DNA from: Nitrospirota bacterium
Lineage (GTDB): Bacteria; Nitrospirota; Leptospirillia; Leptospirillales; Leptospirillaceae
DNA: 47,639 bases
Reading direction: 5' to 3'
Assembly (NCBI GenBank): GCA_021806225.1
Contig: JAJZXW010000031.1
Location: 1-47,639 of the forward strand
Positions 34,928-43,262 of this stretch are shown here, in pieces. Position 1 is the first letter of the stretch. The number at the start of each line of letters is the position of its first letter. Below the pieces are notes generated by a model, which was not told the DNA's origin, did not search any database, and saw only the letters and a list, made by a program, of their open reading frames with translations. Made by a program: the position numbers and the translations under genes.

Positions 34928-35806
34928 CTATCCCTGCTGTACCGCATCCGCTCCCGAAGCGATTTCGGAAATTTCACGGGTAATCGCCGCCTGCCGGAGC
35001 TTATTGTAGATCAGGGTCATCTGGTAAATGACTTCCTTCGCATTGGAAGTGGCGTTCCGCATCGCCATCATCCGGGCGCTGTATTCACTTGCGAAATTTT
35101 CCATGACACGCTGGAAGACGATCGATTCGAAGTAACGGGGAATCAGGACATCAAGGATTTCCGTTGTGTCCGGTTCATAAAGATATTCCCCCAAAAAAGG
35201 CGAGGCGCCTTTTCCTCCACCCTCCACCACGTCCGGTCCGATCGGAAGGAGTTTTTCCACCCGGGGCTTCTGGGACAGAGTCGAGACGAATTCGGTGAAA
35301 AAGACCCAGACCTCGTCCCAGCGGCCCTCCTGAAATTCTTCGATCGCCACCTGGGTTGCGGGAAGAATCTCCTCGATCTTTCCCCGGTCCTTCACTCCCG
35401 AAATGGATCCTACGGCCTTGAGTCCGGTTCTCCGGAGAAAATCCTGGCCTTTCTTCCCGATGGCCACAAACTCGAAGCGGACCCCCGGTCGATCGGCCAT
35501 GAATTTGTTCACCTGCCGGATGACGTTGGCGTTGATCGGACCGCAAAGCCCGCGGTCTGTGGTGACAAGGATGATACCGATCGTCGTCACAGGCCGAGTC
35601 TTGAAGAAAATGTTCGGTCTGTGGGATTCGATGGCCGACAGACGCACCATCAGTTCGAGGATCTTCTCGGCATAGGGCCGGGTGTCCCGGACGCGCATCT
35701 GGGCCTTGCGCATCTTGGCCGAGGCCACCATCTCCATGGCCTTCGTGATCTGTCTAGTATTCTTGACCGACTTGATTCGGCCACGGATCGAGCGTAAAGA
35801 GGGCAT
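34928..35806 (-). CDS. atpG: F1Fo ATP synthase subunit gamma
   Basis: Rotor shaft, 292 residues. The N-terminal helix has MPSLRSIRGRIKSVKNTRQITKAMEMVASAKMRKAQ, and the C-terminal helix has the family ENFASEYSARMMAMRNATSNAKEVI...LRQAAITREISEI. The central fold contains TTDRGLCGPINANV. Placed three bases after atpA. Confidence 0.97.
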   Translation of the reverse strand: MPSLRSIRGRIKSVKNTRQITKAMEMVASAKMRKAQMRVRDTRPYAEKILELMVRLSAIESHRPNIFFKTRPVTTIGIILVTTDRGLCGPINANVIRQVNKFMADRPGVRFEFVAIGKKGQDFLRRTGLKAVGSISGVKDRGKIEEILPATQVAIEEFQEGRWDEVWVFFTEFVSTLSQKPRVEKLLPIGPDVVEGGGKGASPFLGEYLYEPDTTEILDVLIPRYFESIVFQRVMENFASEYSARMMAMRNATSNAKEVIYQMTLIYNKLRQAAITREISEIASGADAVQQG

Positions 35807-35809
35807 GGG

Positions 35810-37312
35810 CTATCCGTTGAATGAAGCGGTGAATTCGGCCAGGCCTTCCTTGAGGGAGGCGATCGTCGCCTCCGACAGTGCCTTCTCTTCCCGGATCGTC
35901 CGGAGGAGATCGGCCTTTCGGCTGTCGAGATAAAGGAAGAATTCCTTTTCGAAGGTCCCGATGCGGTCCGGCTTGATCCCGTCAAGGAATCCGTTGGTCA
36001 CGGCAAAAATAATCGCAATCTGCTTCTCGACGGGAAGCGGAGAGTAATGGCCCTGCTTCAGAATCTCCGTCAGACGGAGCCCCCGCTCGATCTGGTCCCG
36101 CGTCGTCTTGTCGAGATCGGAGGCGAACTGTGCGAAGGCGGCCAGTTCGCGGAACTGGGCCATCTCGAGACGCATCTTCCCGGCCACCTGTTTCATGGCC
36201 TTGATCTGGGCCGCACCTCCGACCCGGGAGACAGAAATTCCAGGGTTGATGGCCGGACGGATACCTGAATAGAAGAGATCGGTTTCAAGATAGATCTGCC
36301 CGTCGGTGATGGAGATGACGTTTGTCGGAACGAAGGCCGAGACGTCTCCGGCCTGGGTCTCGATAATGGGGAGGGCGGTCAGTGAGCCCCCGCCGTTCTT
36401 TTCGTTCAGACGGGCAGCCCGTTCGAGGAGACGCGAATGAAGATAGAAAACATCGCCGGGATAGGCTTCACGACCCGGGGGACGGCGAAGGAGAAGAGAC
36501 ATCTGGCGGTAGGACCAGGCATGTTTCGTCAGATCATCATAGACGATGAGAGCATCCATCCCGCGGTCCCGGAAGTATTCTCCCATGGCACAGCCGGCAT
36601 AGGGAGCGATGTACTGAAGCGCCGCAGGCTCGGCAGCGGAGGCGGAAACGACGATGGTATACTCCAGGGCTCCGTGCTTCTCGAGGGTTCGGACCACATT
36701 GACCACGCTCGAAGCCTTCTGGCCGATGGCGACATAGATGCAGACGACGTTGTTGCCCTTCTGGTTGATGATGGTGTCAAGGGCGATGGTGGTCTTGCCG
36801 GTCTGACGGTCCCCGATGATGAGCTCGCGCTGTCCCCGCCCGACCGGAATCATGGCGTCGATGGATTTGATCCCGGTCTGAAGGGGAACCGAGACGGATT
36901 TTCGGGTCGAGACCCCCGGAGCGATCTTTTCGATGGGAGAATGGAGCTCGGCCTTGACCGGGCCCTTTCCATCCAACGGCTCTCCCATGGGATTCACCAC
37001 GCGGCCGACCAGGCCGGGTCCTACGGGAACCTCCATGATTTTCCCTGTCGTACGGACCTCATCCCCGACCACGGCCTCTTCGCCGCCCTCGAGAATAACC
37101 GCACCGATTTCGTTCTCCTCGAGGTTCAGCACCAGGGCAGACCCCCCCTTGATGATCTCGAGCATTTCCCCGTACATCGCCTTTTCAAGGCCGGATATGC
37201 GAAGAATCCCGTCTCCGGAGGAGAGGATCGTTCCGCGGTCAGAAGTTTCTACGCCGCCCTTGAAGCTTCCAAGGTTTTTCATCAGGTTTTCGGTAATCTC
37301 TGAACTTTTCAA
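35810..37312 (-). CDS. atpA: F1Fo ATP synthase subunit alpha
   Basis: Non-catalytic nucleotide-binding subunit, 500 residues, with P-loop [11 protein letters not shown], the [14 protein letters not shown] stretch and [19 protein letters not shown]. The proposed start is TTG at 37312 with GAGG five bases upstream; it keeps the family's N-terminal helix ([27 protein letters not shown]). An ATG at 37282 would cut this helix short. Confidence 0.96.
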   Translation of the reverse strand: MKSSEITENLMKNLGSFKGGVETSDRGTILSSGDGILRISGLEKAMYGEMLEIIKGGSALVLNLEENEIGAVILEGGEEAVVGDEVRTTGKIMEVPVGPGLVGRVVNPMGEPLDGKGPVKAELHSPIEKIAPGVSTRKSVSVPLQTGIKSIDAMIPVGRGQRELIIGDRQTGKTTIALDTIINQKGNNVVCIYVAIGQKASSVVNVVRTLEKHGALEYTIVVSASAAEPAALQYIAPYAGCAMGEYFRDRGMDALIVYDDLTKHAWSYRQMSLLLRRPPGREAYPGDVFYLHSRLLERAARLNEKNGGGSLTALPIIETQAGDVSAFVPTNVISITDGQIYLETDLFYSGIRPAINPGISVSRVGGAAQIKAMKQVAGKMRLEMAQFRELAAFAQFASDLDKTTRDQIERGLRLTEILKQGHYSPLPVEKQIAIIFAVTNGFLDGIKPDRIGTFEKEFFLYLDSRKADLLRTIREEKALSEATIASLKEGLAEFTASFNG

Positions 37313-37394
37313 GGCCCCCTCGTCTCGATTGAATGTCGCCCGCCAGGCGAGCTTTTATCCATTTCCTGTTTTCCTCCCCATCCGGGAGGGAACA

Positions 37395-38006
37395 TCAGGC
37401 CGTCTTCAACAGCTGCCGCTCAAGCTCCCGCAATCTTGCGGACAGGCTCGCGTCCCAGACCCTCGACCCGATCCGGATCTCTAGCCCCGCCAAAAGTTCG
37501 GGGCGAACCTTCCAGACCGGCTTTACCGAAAGGCGTTTTCCCGCCGGAACCGAAACGGCCAGCTCTCGCCCGGGCCCTTCATTGACAAAGTGGAGAAGGG
37601 CTTCCTCTATTTTCGTCCGAACCTCTGCCGGAAGGACTGCGGGGGAGTGAACCTCCACGACGACCCTTCCCGCATCGAGGTCAAACCTCTCCAGAATCTC
37701 CTTCTCAAGGGAAGGAATAGCATCCCAGAGATTGCCCTCCAGAAGCGGTACAAGAAAAATGTCTGCCTTTTCCGGAAGGGCTTCCCCCATCGATTCCTTC
37801 AAAAGGCTCAGAAAGAAGCCGGCCTTGTCCTCCAGGGAATAGCGACCGTCCAGGCCAAAGCTCCTGGCAGGCCTGATCTTCCGGATACGATTCATCGTGT
37901 CCAGCAGCCCCATCCAGCGATCAAGATTTCCTTCATCCCCCTGGACCGTCCCCGCGATCGCGTCGGCCCATTTCACCAGAAAACGTCCGTCGATCTGTCG
38001 GCCCAT
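37395..38006 (-). CDS. atpH: F1Fo ATP synthase subunit delta
   Basis: Peripheral-stalk subunit, 203 residues, with an N-terminal helical domain (FLVKWADAIAGTVQ...) and the C-terminal GLEIRIGSRVWDASLSARLRELERQLL typical of delta. The ATG at 38006 overlaps the atpF stop by one base, seven bases after GGAAGG; a GTG three bases earlier is also possible. An 82-base gap separates it from atpA. Confidence 0.92.
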   Translation of the reverse strand: MGRQIDGRFLVKWADAIAGTVQGDEGNLDRWMGLLDTMNRIRKIRPARSFGLDGRYSLEDKAGFFLSLLKESMGEALPEKADIFLVPLLEGNLWDAIPSLEKEILERFDLDAGRVVVEVHSPAVLPAEVRTKIEEALLHFVNEGPGRELAVSVPAGKRLSVKPVWKVRPELLAGLEIRIGSRVWDASLSARLRELERQLLKTA

Positions 38007-38512
38007 CACCCGGCCTTCCGTTCGTCGAGAGCTTTCATCGCCTTGTTGATATAAAGAACCTTCTGTGTATCAGAGAGACTTTCCTCGAGAAGCGTCTCGA
38101 GGCTCCGTACGATCAGCGTCACGGTTTCCGTCCGGAGCTCCGCCTTCATCTTTTCCCTGTCGGCCGCAATCTGGGCTGCCGCCTTGTCGAGCTCGGCCTT
38201 GACGGATTGAGCCAGCTCCTTCTCCCGCTCTTCGCGAAGGGTTTTTGCCATTTCCTCGGCCTGACGGATCATGGCGTCGGACTGGGCCCTGGCTTTTTCC
38301 AGAAGGGCGCGCTGTTCGGCCAGAATTCGTTCGGCTTCCTCCCGGCTGACACGGGCTGCATCGAGATCCGAGGAGACTTTTTTGCGGCGTTCTTCAAGAA
38401 TCCGGGTCAGCGAGGGATACAGATACTTTCCGATGATGAAAAGCATCAGCGTAAAGGAAACGACTGACCAGAAGACGAGAGAGGGAAAAAACTTCGTATC
38501 AAACTGGGGCAT
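38006..38512 (-). CDS. atpF: F1Fo ATP synthase subunit b
   Basis: Peripheral-stalk subunit, 168 residues. One N-terminal membrane helix (about 10-30) is followed by a long charged coiled coil rich in Glu, Lys, Arg and Ala. Only one b-type gene is seen, as in most chemotrophs. Coupled to atpH. Confidence 0.95.
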   Translation of the reverse strand: MPQFDTKFFPSLVFWSVVSFTLMLFIIGKYLYPSLTRILEERRKKVSSDLDAARVSREEAERILAEQRALLEKARAQSDAMIRQAEEMAKTLREEREKELAQSVKAELDKAAAQIAADREKMKAELRTETVTLIVRSLETLLEESLSDTQKVLYINKAMKALDERKAG

Positions 38513-38605
38513 GATCCTGTCCTTTGATTCCCTGATGGGGATCCGTCCGGCCTCTTTTCAAAGCCGGTTCGTCCGGCATTTCGGACTCCGGATCCTGAAA
38601 GTGGC

Positions 38606-38836
38606 CTACTTCCTGAGACCCATGATGATGAAGGCGATCACCAGCGCGTAAAGGGCGACGGCCTCAGATAGTGCGAAGCCGAGCCACATGTATTTGGAGA
38701 CGCGGCCTTCGATTTCGGGCTGACGCGCCACGGCCTCGATCATCTTTCCGAAAATATAGCCGATTCCGGCGCCCGACCCAGCGACCCCGATAGCGGCCGC
38801 ACCCATACCGATCAACGCTGCTGCATGCACATCCAT
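38606..38836 (-). CDS. atpE: F1Fo ATP synthase subunit c
   Basis: Ring subunit, 76 residues, two membrane helices. It has the glycine motif GSGAGIG in helix 1, the polar loop ARQPEIEG and the ion-carrying Glu58 in ALSEAVALYALV. Glu58 is followed by Ala, not the Ser-Thr of sodium-specific c subunits, which supports proton coupling. GGGAGG nine bases upstream of the ATG. Confidence 0.97.
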   Translation of the reverse strand: MDVHAAALIGMGAAAIGVAGSGAGIGYIFGKMIEAVARQPEIEGRVSKYMWLGFALSEAVALYALVIAFIIMGLRK

Positions 38837-38873
38837 GAAAAAGATCCTCCCGATGATTGGAAACAGTCTGTCG

Positions 38874-39608
38874 TTAGTGATTCAACTTCATCGCCTGACC
38901 CAGATAGACGGCGGAAAGGACGGCGAAGATATAAGCCTGGATAAAGGCCACCAGGACTTCCAGCAAATAAAGGACGACCGAAATCGAGAACGGTAGCCAC
39001 TTGAGATAGATCGCAAGCGACGTGGTCAGACTCAGGAGCACGAAAAGAATCGTATGTCCCGCCGTCATGTTGGCAAAAAGACGAACCGCCAGCGAGAGCG
39101 GCCTGGCCAGCTGGGAGATGATCTCGATCGGCACGACGAGGGGCATCATCCAACCGGGAACTCCCTCCGGAACGAGGATGGACAAAAATTTCATTCCATG
39201 CTTGGCAAAACCGATCGCCAGACTGACAAGATAGACCGTAACGGCGAGAAGGCCTGTGACGACGATCTGCGAGGTGATGGTGTAGACTCCCGGAATCAGG
39301 CCCAGAAAGTTGCTGAGGAAGACGAAAAGAAAGAGTGTGAAGACTGGCAGAAGAAATTTTTTGCGATTCTCCGCTCCAAGGTTCTCGTCGACGACCGTCG
39401 TCAGCGTGTCGAACAACATCTCCATCGAGGTCTGGAATCGCCCCGGAACGAGGGTCGCAACGCGGACGAAGTAGAGGCTCGCCAGCGCCGTGATTCCGAC
39501 GACAAGCCAGAGGGATACCACCGCCTGGGTCACAGAGATGTCGAACCCCAGAAGGTGGAGCCGAATGATCGGATGAAGAAAAAACTCTTCCAGAGGATTG
39601 CCTTGCAA
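38874..39608 (-). CDS. atpB: F1Fo ATP synthase subunit a
   Basis: Stator channel subunit, 244 residues, with several membrane helices. The essential arginine lies in SQLARPLSLAVRLFANMTAGH. The C-terminal helices (FIQAYIFAVLSAVYLGQAM) are conserved. The start is taken as TTG at 39608 because GGAGG lies five bases upstream; a TTG at 39620 in the same frame has no such site. Start choice moderate, identity firm. Confidence 0.93.
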   Translation of the reverse strand: MQGNPLEEFFLHPIIRLHLLGFDISVTQAVVSLWLVVGITALASLYFVRVATLVPGRFQTSMEMLFDTLTTVVDENLGAENRKKFLLPVFTLFLFVFLSNFLGLIPGVYTITSQIVVTGLLAVTVYLVSLAIGFAKHGMKFLSILVPEGVPGWMMPLVVPIEIISQLARPLSLAVRLFANMTAGHTILFVLLSLTTSLAIYLKWLPFSISVVLYLLEVLVAFIQAYIFAVLSAVYLGQAMKLNH

Positions 39609-39651
39609 ACACGCCTCCAAAATTTACATGTGTTCTGACAGGGACGGGACG

Positions 39652-39879
39652 TCAGCCCTTGTCCCTGTCGTCTTCGATCAACCGGTTCATCTCGCGGAAG
39701 ACAAGCCAGAACCCTGTCACCCCGCCGACCACCAGTCCCACGAGAGAAAGAGCCGGAAAGATTTTCATTCGAAGAAGGGAGTCCAGGTAATACCCGACGG
39801 CGGCAAAGACAAACGTGACAGCCACCAGCTCGAAGCCGATCCTCGCAATGAACCAGCCACCACGATTTTGCTGGGACAT
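39652..39879 (-). CDS. atpZ: AtpZ/AtpI-like ATP synthase accessory protein
   Basis: A 75-residue protein with two membrane helices (about 17-33 and 43-60), the GYYLDSLL loop and a basic-acidic tail. This matches the small protein commonly encoded first in atp operons, thought to help c-ring assembly or divalent ion supply. ATG with GAAGAG six bases upstream. It opens the operon. Confidence 0.85.
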   Translation of the reverse strand: MSQQNRGGWFIARIGFELVAVTFVFAAVGYYLDSLLRMKIFPALSLVGLVVGGVTGFWLVFREMNRLIEDDRDKG

Positions 39880-39965
39880 GACAGACTCTTCAGGCTAAGG
39901 AAATATCCGCTGCGTCGCGAATCTGCAACCTATTTGATTCTATCTCAAAAAGGCATATCTTTTTT

Positions 39966-39994
39966 ATTATATCCAGATTGACGGGCATATTCAA
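39966..39994 (-). promoter_or_regulatory. Promoter of the atp operon
   Basis: Read on the minus strand: -35 TTGAAT (39989-39994), 17-base spacer, perfect -10 TATAAT (39966-39971). About 85 bases of leader precede atpZ. An imperfect inverted repeat (CCAGATTGA / TCAAGTCTGG, 39973-40000) covers the -35 and spacer. Confidence 0.75.
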
Positions 39995-40004
39995 GTCTGG
40001 ATCC

Positions 40005-40043
40005 ACCTCCGGCTCCGAGGATCCCTTGGCTTTGGCCGGAGGT
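40005..40043. other. Hairpin upstream of the DUF4149 gene
   Basis: Perfect 9-base arms ACCTCCGGC / GCCGGAGGT with a 21-base loop, in the divergent region between atpZ and the DUF4149 gene. The core arm CCTCCGGC equals that of the hairpin at the other end of the atp operon. No T-run. Confidence 0.4.
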
Positions 40044-40117
40044 CCGGTGTACTCTTAACAGGAGCGGCTTTCCGGGCGGAGAGCCGTGCCCATTTCCTCC
40101 AATATAAGGATCTGTCG

Positions 40118-40630
40118 ATGATTCCCCGCATTCTCTGGCTTGTTTATGGATACATTCTGGTCTTTCTGACAGGAGGGGCGCTTCTGATGACCCTCTTCGT
40201 GGCGCCCACCCTTTTCGCCCGTCTCGGAGTCGCAAGGGCAGGCGATGCCGTCTCCGTCCTCTTTCCCGGATATTTTCACCTTCTCTTCACCGGGGCGATC
40301 GTTGAGCTCGCGCTTCTCCTCATCCTTTCGAGGATCTCCTCGCGGCCCACGAAAAACCTCCTCTGGGGCTGGGCGGCAGGCTTCGCGATTTCGGGAGCAT
40401 TGGCCCTCTATCTCGGACCCCATGCCCTGGAGCTGAAACAGCTTCACGACCAGATGCCGGGAGATCCAGGACGGGCGAAAGACTTCGCCACGGCCCATCG
40501 CCTTACATTCTTCCTAAACCTCTCCCTGCTCCTAGGCCTTCTCGGTGCAACGTTGTCCCTTCTTTCGGGAACGGTCACCCCTTTCTCGGAAAAAACTCCT
40601 CCGGCCCCGCGACAAGAAAATCCGGTCTGA
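40118..40630 (+). CDS. DUF4149 membrane protein
   Basis: A 170-residue protein with four membrane helices. FVAPTLFARLG near the first helix, LFPGYFHLLF and the later HRLTFFLNLSLLLG fit the DUF4149 (TMEM205-like) pattern. Function unknown; some members have been linked to metal or drug resistance, but nothing here shows it. Its last 56 bases overlap the end of the convergent HAD gene. Confidence 0.8.
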   Translation: MIPRILWLVYGYILVFLTGGALLMTLFVAPTLFARLGVARAGDAVSVLFPGYFHLLFTGAIVELALLLILSRISSRPTKNLLWGWAAGFAISGALALYLGPHALELKQLHDQMPGDPGRAKDFATAHRLTFFLNLSLLLGLLGATLSLLSGTVTPFSEKTPPAPRQENPV

Positions 40631-41240
40631 TCGCCGGGTTGCCCGAGGGATCCCCGAACCCCCAAAGAACACCGCAGGTCCGGACCCCCGCCCGATTCCC
40701 GGCCTCGATGTCGACGGCGCTGTCTCCGACCATGAGGACCCGGCCGGAAATCGCGCCCCGGCTTTCCACGACATGGCGGACAGGCATGGGATGGGGCTTT
40801 CGCTCCGGACAGGTATCTCCCCCCACAACCGCCACAAAAAGGGAGTCGGCTCCCAGCCGTTCGAGAAGAGAACGGCAGAGACCTTCCCGCTTGTTCGAAA
40901 CTACGGCGGAAGGAACGGACAGACGGGCGATCCCTTCCTTCATCCCGTCATAAAACCGCGTGTTGTCGGCCAGATGAACCTGGTACCAATCGAGGAAGAT
41001 TCCGATCGCCGTCTCGATCCTCTCCGATGGCACCTCCGTGGGCAGGGCCTGCGTCACAAGGTGTCGCACCCCCTGCCCGACCATCCGGGAAAAGCGGTCG
41101 AAGGGAACGAGGGGATAGCCGAGCTCCCTCATGGCCACATTCGTCGCCTCCACCAGATCCAGCCGAGAATCCACCAGTGTCCCGTCCAGATCCCACAAAA
41201 TGAGGTCGTAGTCCTCGAGCCTTATCGATGGCTGGGCCAT
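40575..41240 (-). CDS. HAD phosphatase, phosphoglycolate phosphatase-like
   Basis: A 221-residue HAD hydrolase. It has the nucleophile motif DLDGTLVDS, the threonine/serine motif as VVSNKREG, a lysine near PERKPHPMP, and the acidic motif VGDSAVDIEAGNRAG. It has a four-helix cap after the first motif, as in Gph. The overall pattern suits phosphoglycolate phosphatase, useful where RuBisCO makes phosphoglycolate, but related substrates are possible. ATG at 41240 with GGAGG six bases upstream is preferred over the longer frame that would overlap the permease. Confidence 0.85.
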   Translation of the reverse strand: MAQPSIRLEDYDLILWDLDGTLVDSRLDLVEATNVAMRELGYPLVPFDRFSRMVGQGVRHLVTQALPTEVPSERIETAIGIFLDWYQVHLADNTRFYDGMKEGIARLSVPSAVVSNKREGLCRSLLERLGADSLFVAVVGGDTCPERKPHPMPVRHVVESRGAISGRVLMVGDSAVDIEAGNRAGVRTCGVLWGFGDPSGNPAIRPDFLVAGPEEFFPRKG

Positions 41241-41253
41241 TTCCTTCCTCCCC

Positions 41254-42297
41254 TCACGAATGTCCCCGGCCATTCCCCTCCCCCTCTCCCGAAGCCTCCC
41301 TCAGGACATCCCCCAGCCGGTTGAAGAGGACGACCAGGAGTACGATGAGCCCTCCGGAGGCCAAAAGCCAAGGAGCGCTGTTCATCGTCTCCAGAGACTG
41401 GCTTTCCGAAAGAATGTTTCCCAGACTCGGATGGGGCTCGGAGAGCCCCAGACCGAGAAACGACAACCCGGCCTCTCCCACGATGAAAGCCGGAATGGAC
41501 AGCGTCACGCTGACCAGAAGATAGTAGCGCATGTTGGGCAGAAGATGGCGAAAAATAACCCGGGCTGGCGTCGCCCCGGCCGCCACGGCCGCCAGGACGA
41601 AATCGCGTCCGGACAAGGACAGGACCAGACCACGCACCACCCGGGAGAGCGACGCCCATCCGATGAGGCTCAGCGATCCGGTAATGATCAGGGTGATCGC
41701 CTCGCTCGAAAGGCCATAGGGAACGATAGAACGAAGCCCCATCAGCAGGTAGAGGGCTGGAACGGCCATGACAATCTCGGAAAGGCGCATCAGGATCCGG
41801 TCGATCCAGCCTCCGGCATACCCGGCCACCATCCCGACCACGGTTCCGATGGTGAAGGAGATCGCCACTCCAAGAAGAGAAAGCAGAAAGGAGAATCGCA
41901 TGCCATAGAGAAGCCGGGAAAAGACGTCCCGCCCGAAAAGGTCTCCTCCCATCAGAAAGAGGCGGCCTGGAGCCCTGGCGCAGAGAAGATGGCGGGACGA
42001 ATGGAAAAGTCCCCACATCGTGTAGGATTCTCCCCGGCAGAAAAACCGGAGGGGAACGGTTTGACCGGACGGGACATACCGCCGCCTGACCGGATCCTTG
42101 AGAGTCAGAACGGGCACCACCAGCCCGCCCTTTCCGAACGACGGCCAGATGGCGGGAGCGTAAGGAAGGTCGAACCGAACGGCGTCATAGCGGTAGGGGG
42201 CCAGAAATTCTGCGAAAAGGCTTGTCGTTCCGAGCACGATAAGCATCGTTCCCGTAATCCCGATCTTCTTGAAAAAGACGAGCCACTCTTCCTTCAT
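41254..42297 (-). CDS. Peptide-type ABC importer permease (OppC/DppC)
   Basis: A 347-residue inner-membrane permease with an N-terminal helix, a periplasmic domain (about 50-130) and a BPD_transp_1 core of five helices. The EAA-like loop is SGRDFVLAAVAAGATPARVIFRHLLPN. The large frame continues to 42783, but that portion is out of register with the permease upstream; ATG at 42297 overlaps its stop by four bases (ATGA). Partner of the OppB-like permease. Confidence 0.9.
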   Translation of the reverse strand: MKEEWLVFFKKIGITGTMLIVLGTTSLFAEFLAPYRYDAVRFDLPYAPAIWPSFGKGGLVVPVLTLKDPVRRRYVPSGQTVPLRFFCRGESYTMWGLFHSSRHLLCARAPGRLFLMGGDLFGRDVFSRLLYGMRFSFLLSLLGVAISFTIGTVVGMVAGYAGGWIDRILMRLSEIVMAVPALYLLMGLRSIVPYGLSSEAITLIITGSLSLIGWASLSRVVRGLVLSLSGRDFVLAAVAAGATPARVIFRHLLPNMRYYLLVSVTLSIPAFIVGEAGLSFLGLGLSEPHPSLGNILSESQSLETMNSAPWLLASGGLIVLLVVLFNRLGDVLREASGEGEGNGRGHS

Positions 42298-43262
42298 GCC
42301 CGTTCCCTGACCCGAGGGTCGAGCAGGAAGAGCATGAGATCGGACAGGAGGTTCCCCAGAAGAAGAAGAACGGCTCCCATCAGGACCCCGCCCATCACGA
42401 GGTAGAGATCCCGGGTCATGACTGCGTGAAGCATGAGCCGCCCCATTCCGGGCCAACCGAAAATCATTTCGGTAAAGGCCGCCCCCGAGAGAAGTCCTCC
42501 CAGCTCCATGCCGAAGAGGGTGACCAGCGGATTGACTGCGTTCCGGAAAAGGTAACGCCAGAAAAGAATGCGCTCGCGCAGGCCGCGGCCCCGGGCTGCG
42601 GCCATGAACGGCTGGGAGAGGACCTCCAGGACCGACGACCGCATGAGGCGGTAGAGCACCCCGAAGCTTCCCAGAGCCAGGGTCAGCGCAGGAAGGACCA
42701 GATGGTGCAGGAGATCGAGAAGGCGCGCGCCGGGATCGGCCTGGGCCGAAAGGGCCGAGCGGGCCCCCCCGATCGGGAACCATCCCGTCTTTTCGGCCAG
42801 GAGCAGTCCCAGAAGGGCGAGAAAAAAGGAGGGGACGGAGATGGACAGGTACGAAAAGGAAAGAAGGGAGCGATCGAAGATTCCCCCCTCCCGCCGCGCC
42901 CCGTAAACCGCCAGGGGAAGGGCAGCCCCCCAGGACACCAGCACGGCGGAGGCGGTCAGGAGAAGGGTCATGGGAACCCTCTGCCCGATCAGGTCGGAGA
43001 CGGGAACGTGGTAGGAAAAGGAATAGCCCAGATCCCCGTGGAGGAGGGCGCTCATCCAGTGGAGGAACTGGGTGAAGAAGGGAAGACCCAGTCCGTACTG
43101 TTCCTTGAGAGAAGCGATCACGCGAGGCGAGATCTGGGGATTCATGGCCATCTGGGAAAGAAAATCTCCCGGGGCGAAATCCATCATGACAAAGGAAAGG
43201 AAAACGATCCCCAGAAGGACCAGGAGCATGTGGGACAGGCGGAGGAGGACGGCCCGGATCAC
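42294..43262 (-). CDS. Peptide-type ABC importer permease (OppB/DppB)
   Basis: A 322-residue permease with the OppB N-terminal LRLSHMLLVLLGIVFLSFVMMDFAPGD and a five-helix core. The EAA-like stretch is SQPFMAAARGRGLRERILFWRYLFRNA. GTG at 43262 overlaps the substrate-binding protein stop by four bases (GTGA), which sets the start; the longer frame to 43424 lacks family sequence. Confidence 0.9.
   Translation of the reverse strand: MIRAVLLRLSHMLLVLLGIVFLSFVMMDFAPGDFLSQMAMNPQISPRVIASLKEQYGLGLPFFTQFLHWMSALLHGDLGYSFSYHVPVSDLIGQRVPMTLLLTASAVLVSWGAALPLAVYGARREGGIFDRSLLSFSYLSISVPSFFLALLGLLLAEKTGWFPIGGARSALSAQADPGARLLDLLHHLVLPALTLALGSFGVLYRLMRSSVLEVLSQPFMAAARGRGLRERILFWRYLFRNAVNPLVTLFGMELGGLLSGAAFTEMIFGWPGMGRLMLHAVMTRDLYLVMGGVLMGAVLLLLGNLLSDLMLFLLDPRVRERA

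Noticed and set aside
42298-42783. N-terminal extension of the OppC-like permease
   Set aside because: This part is the out-of-register copy of the OppB gene; the ATGA overlap at 42297 sets the start.
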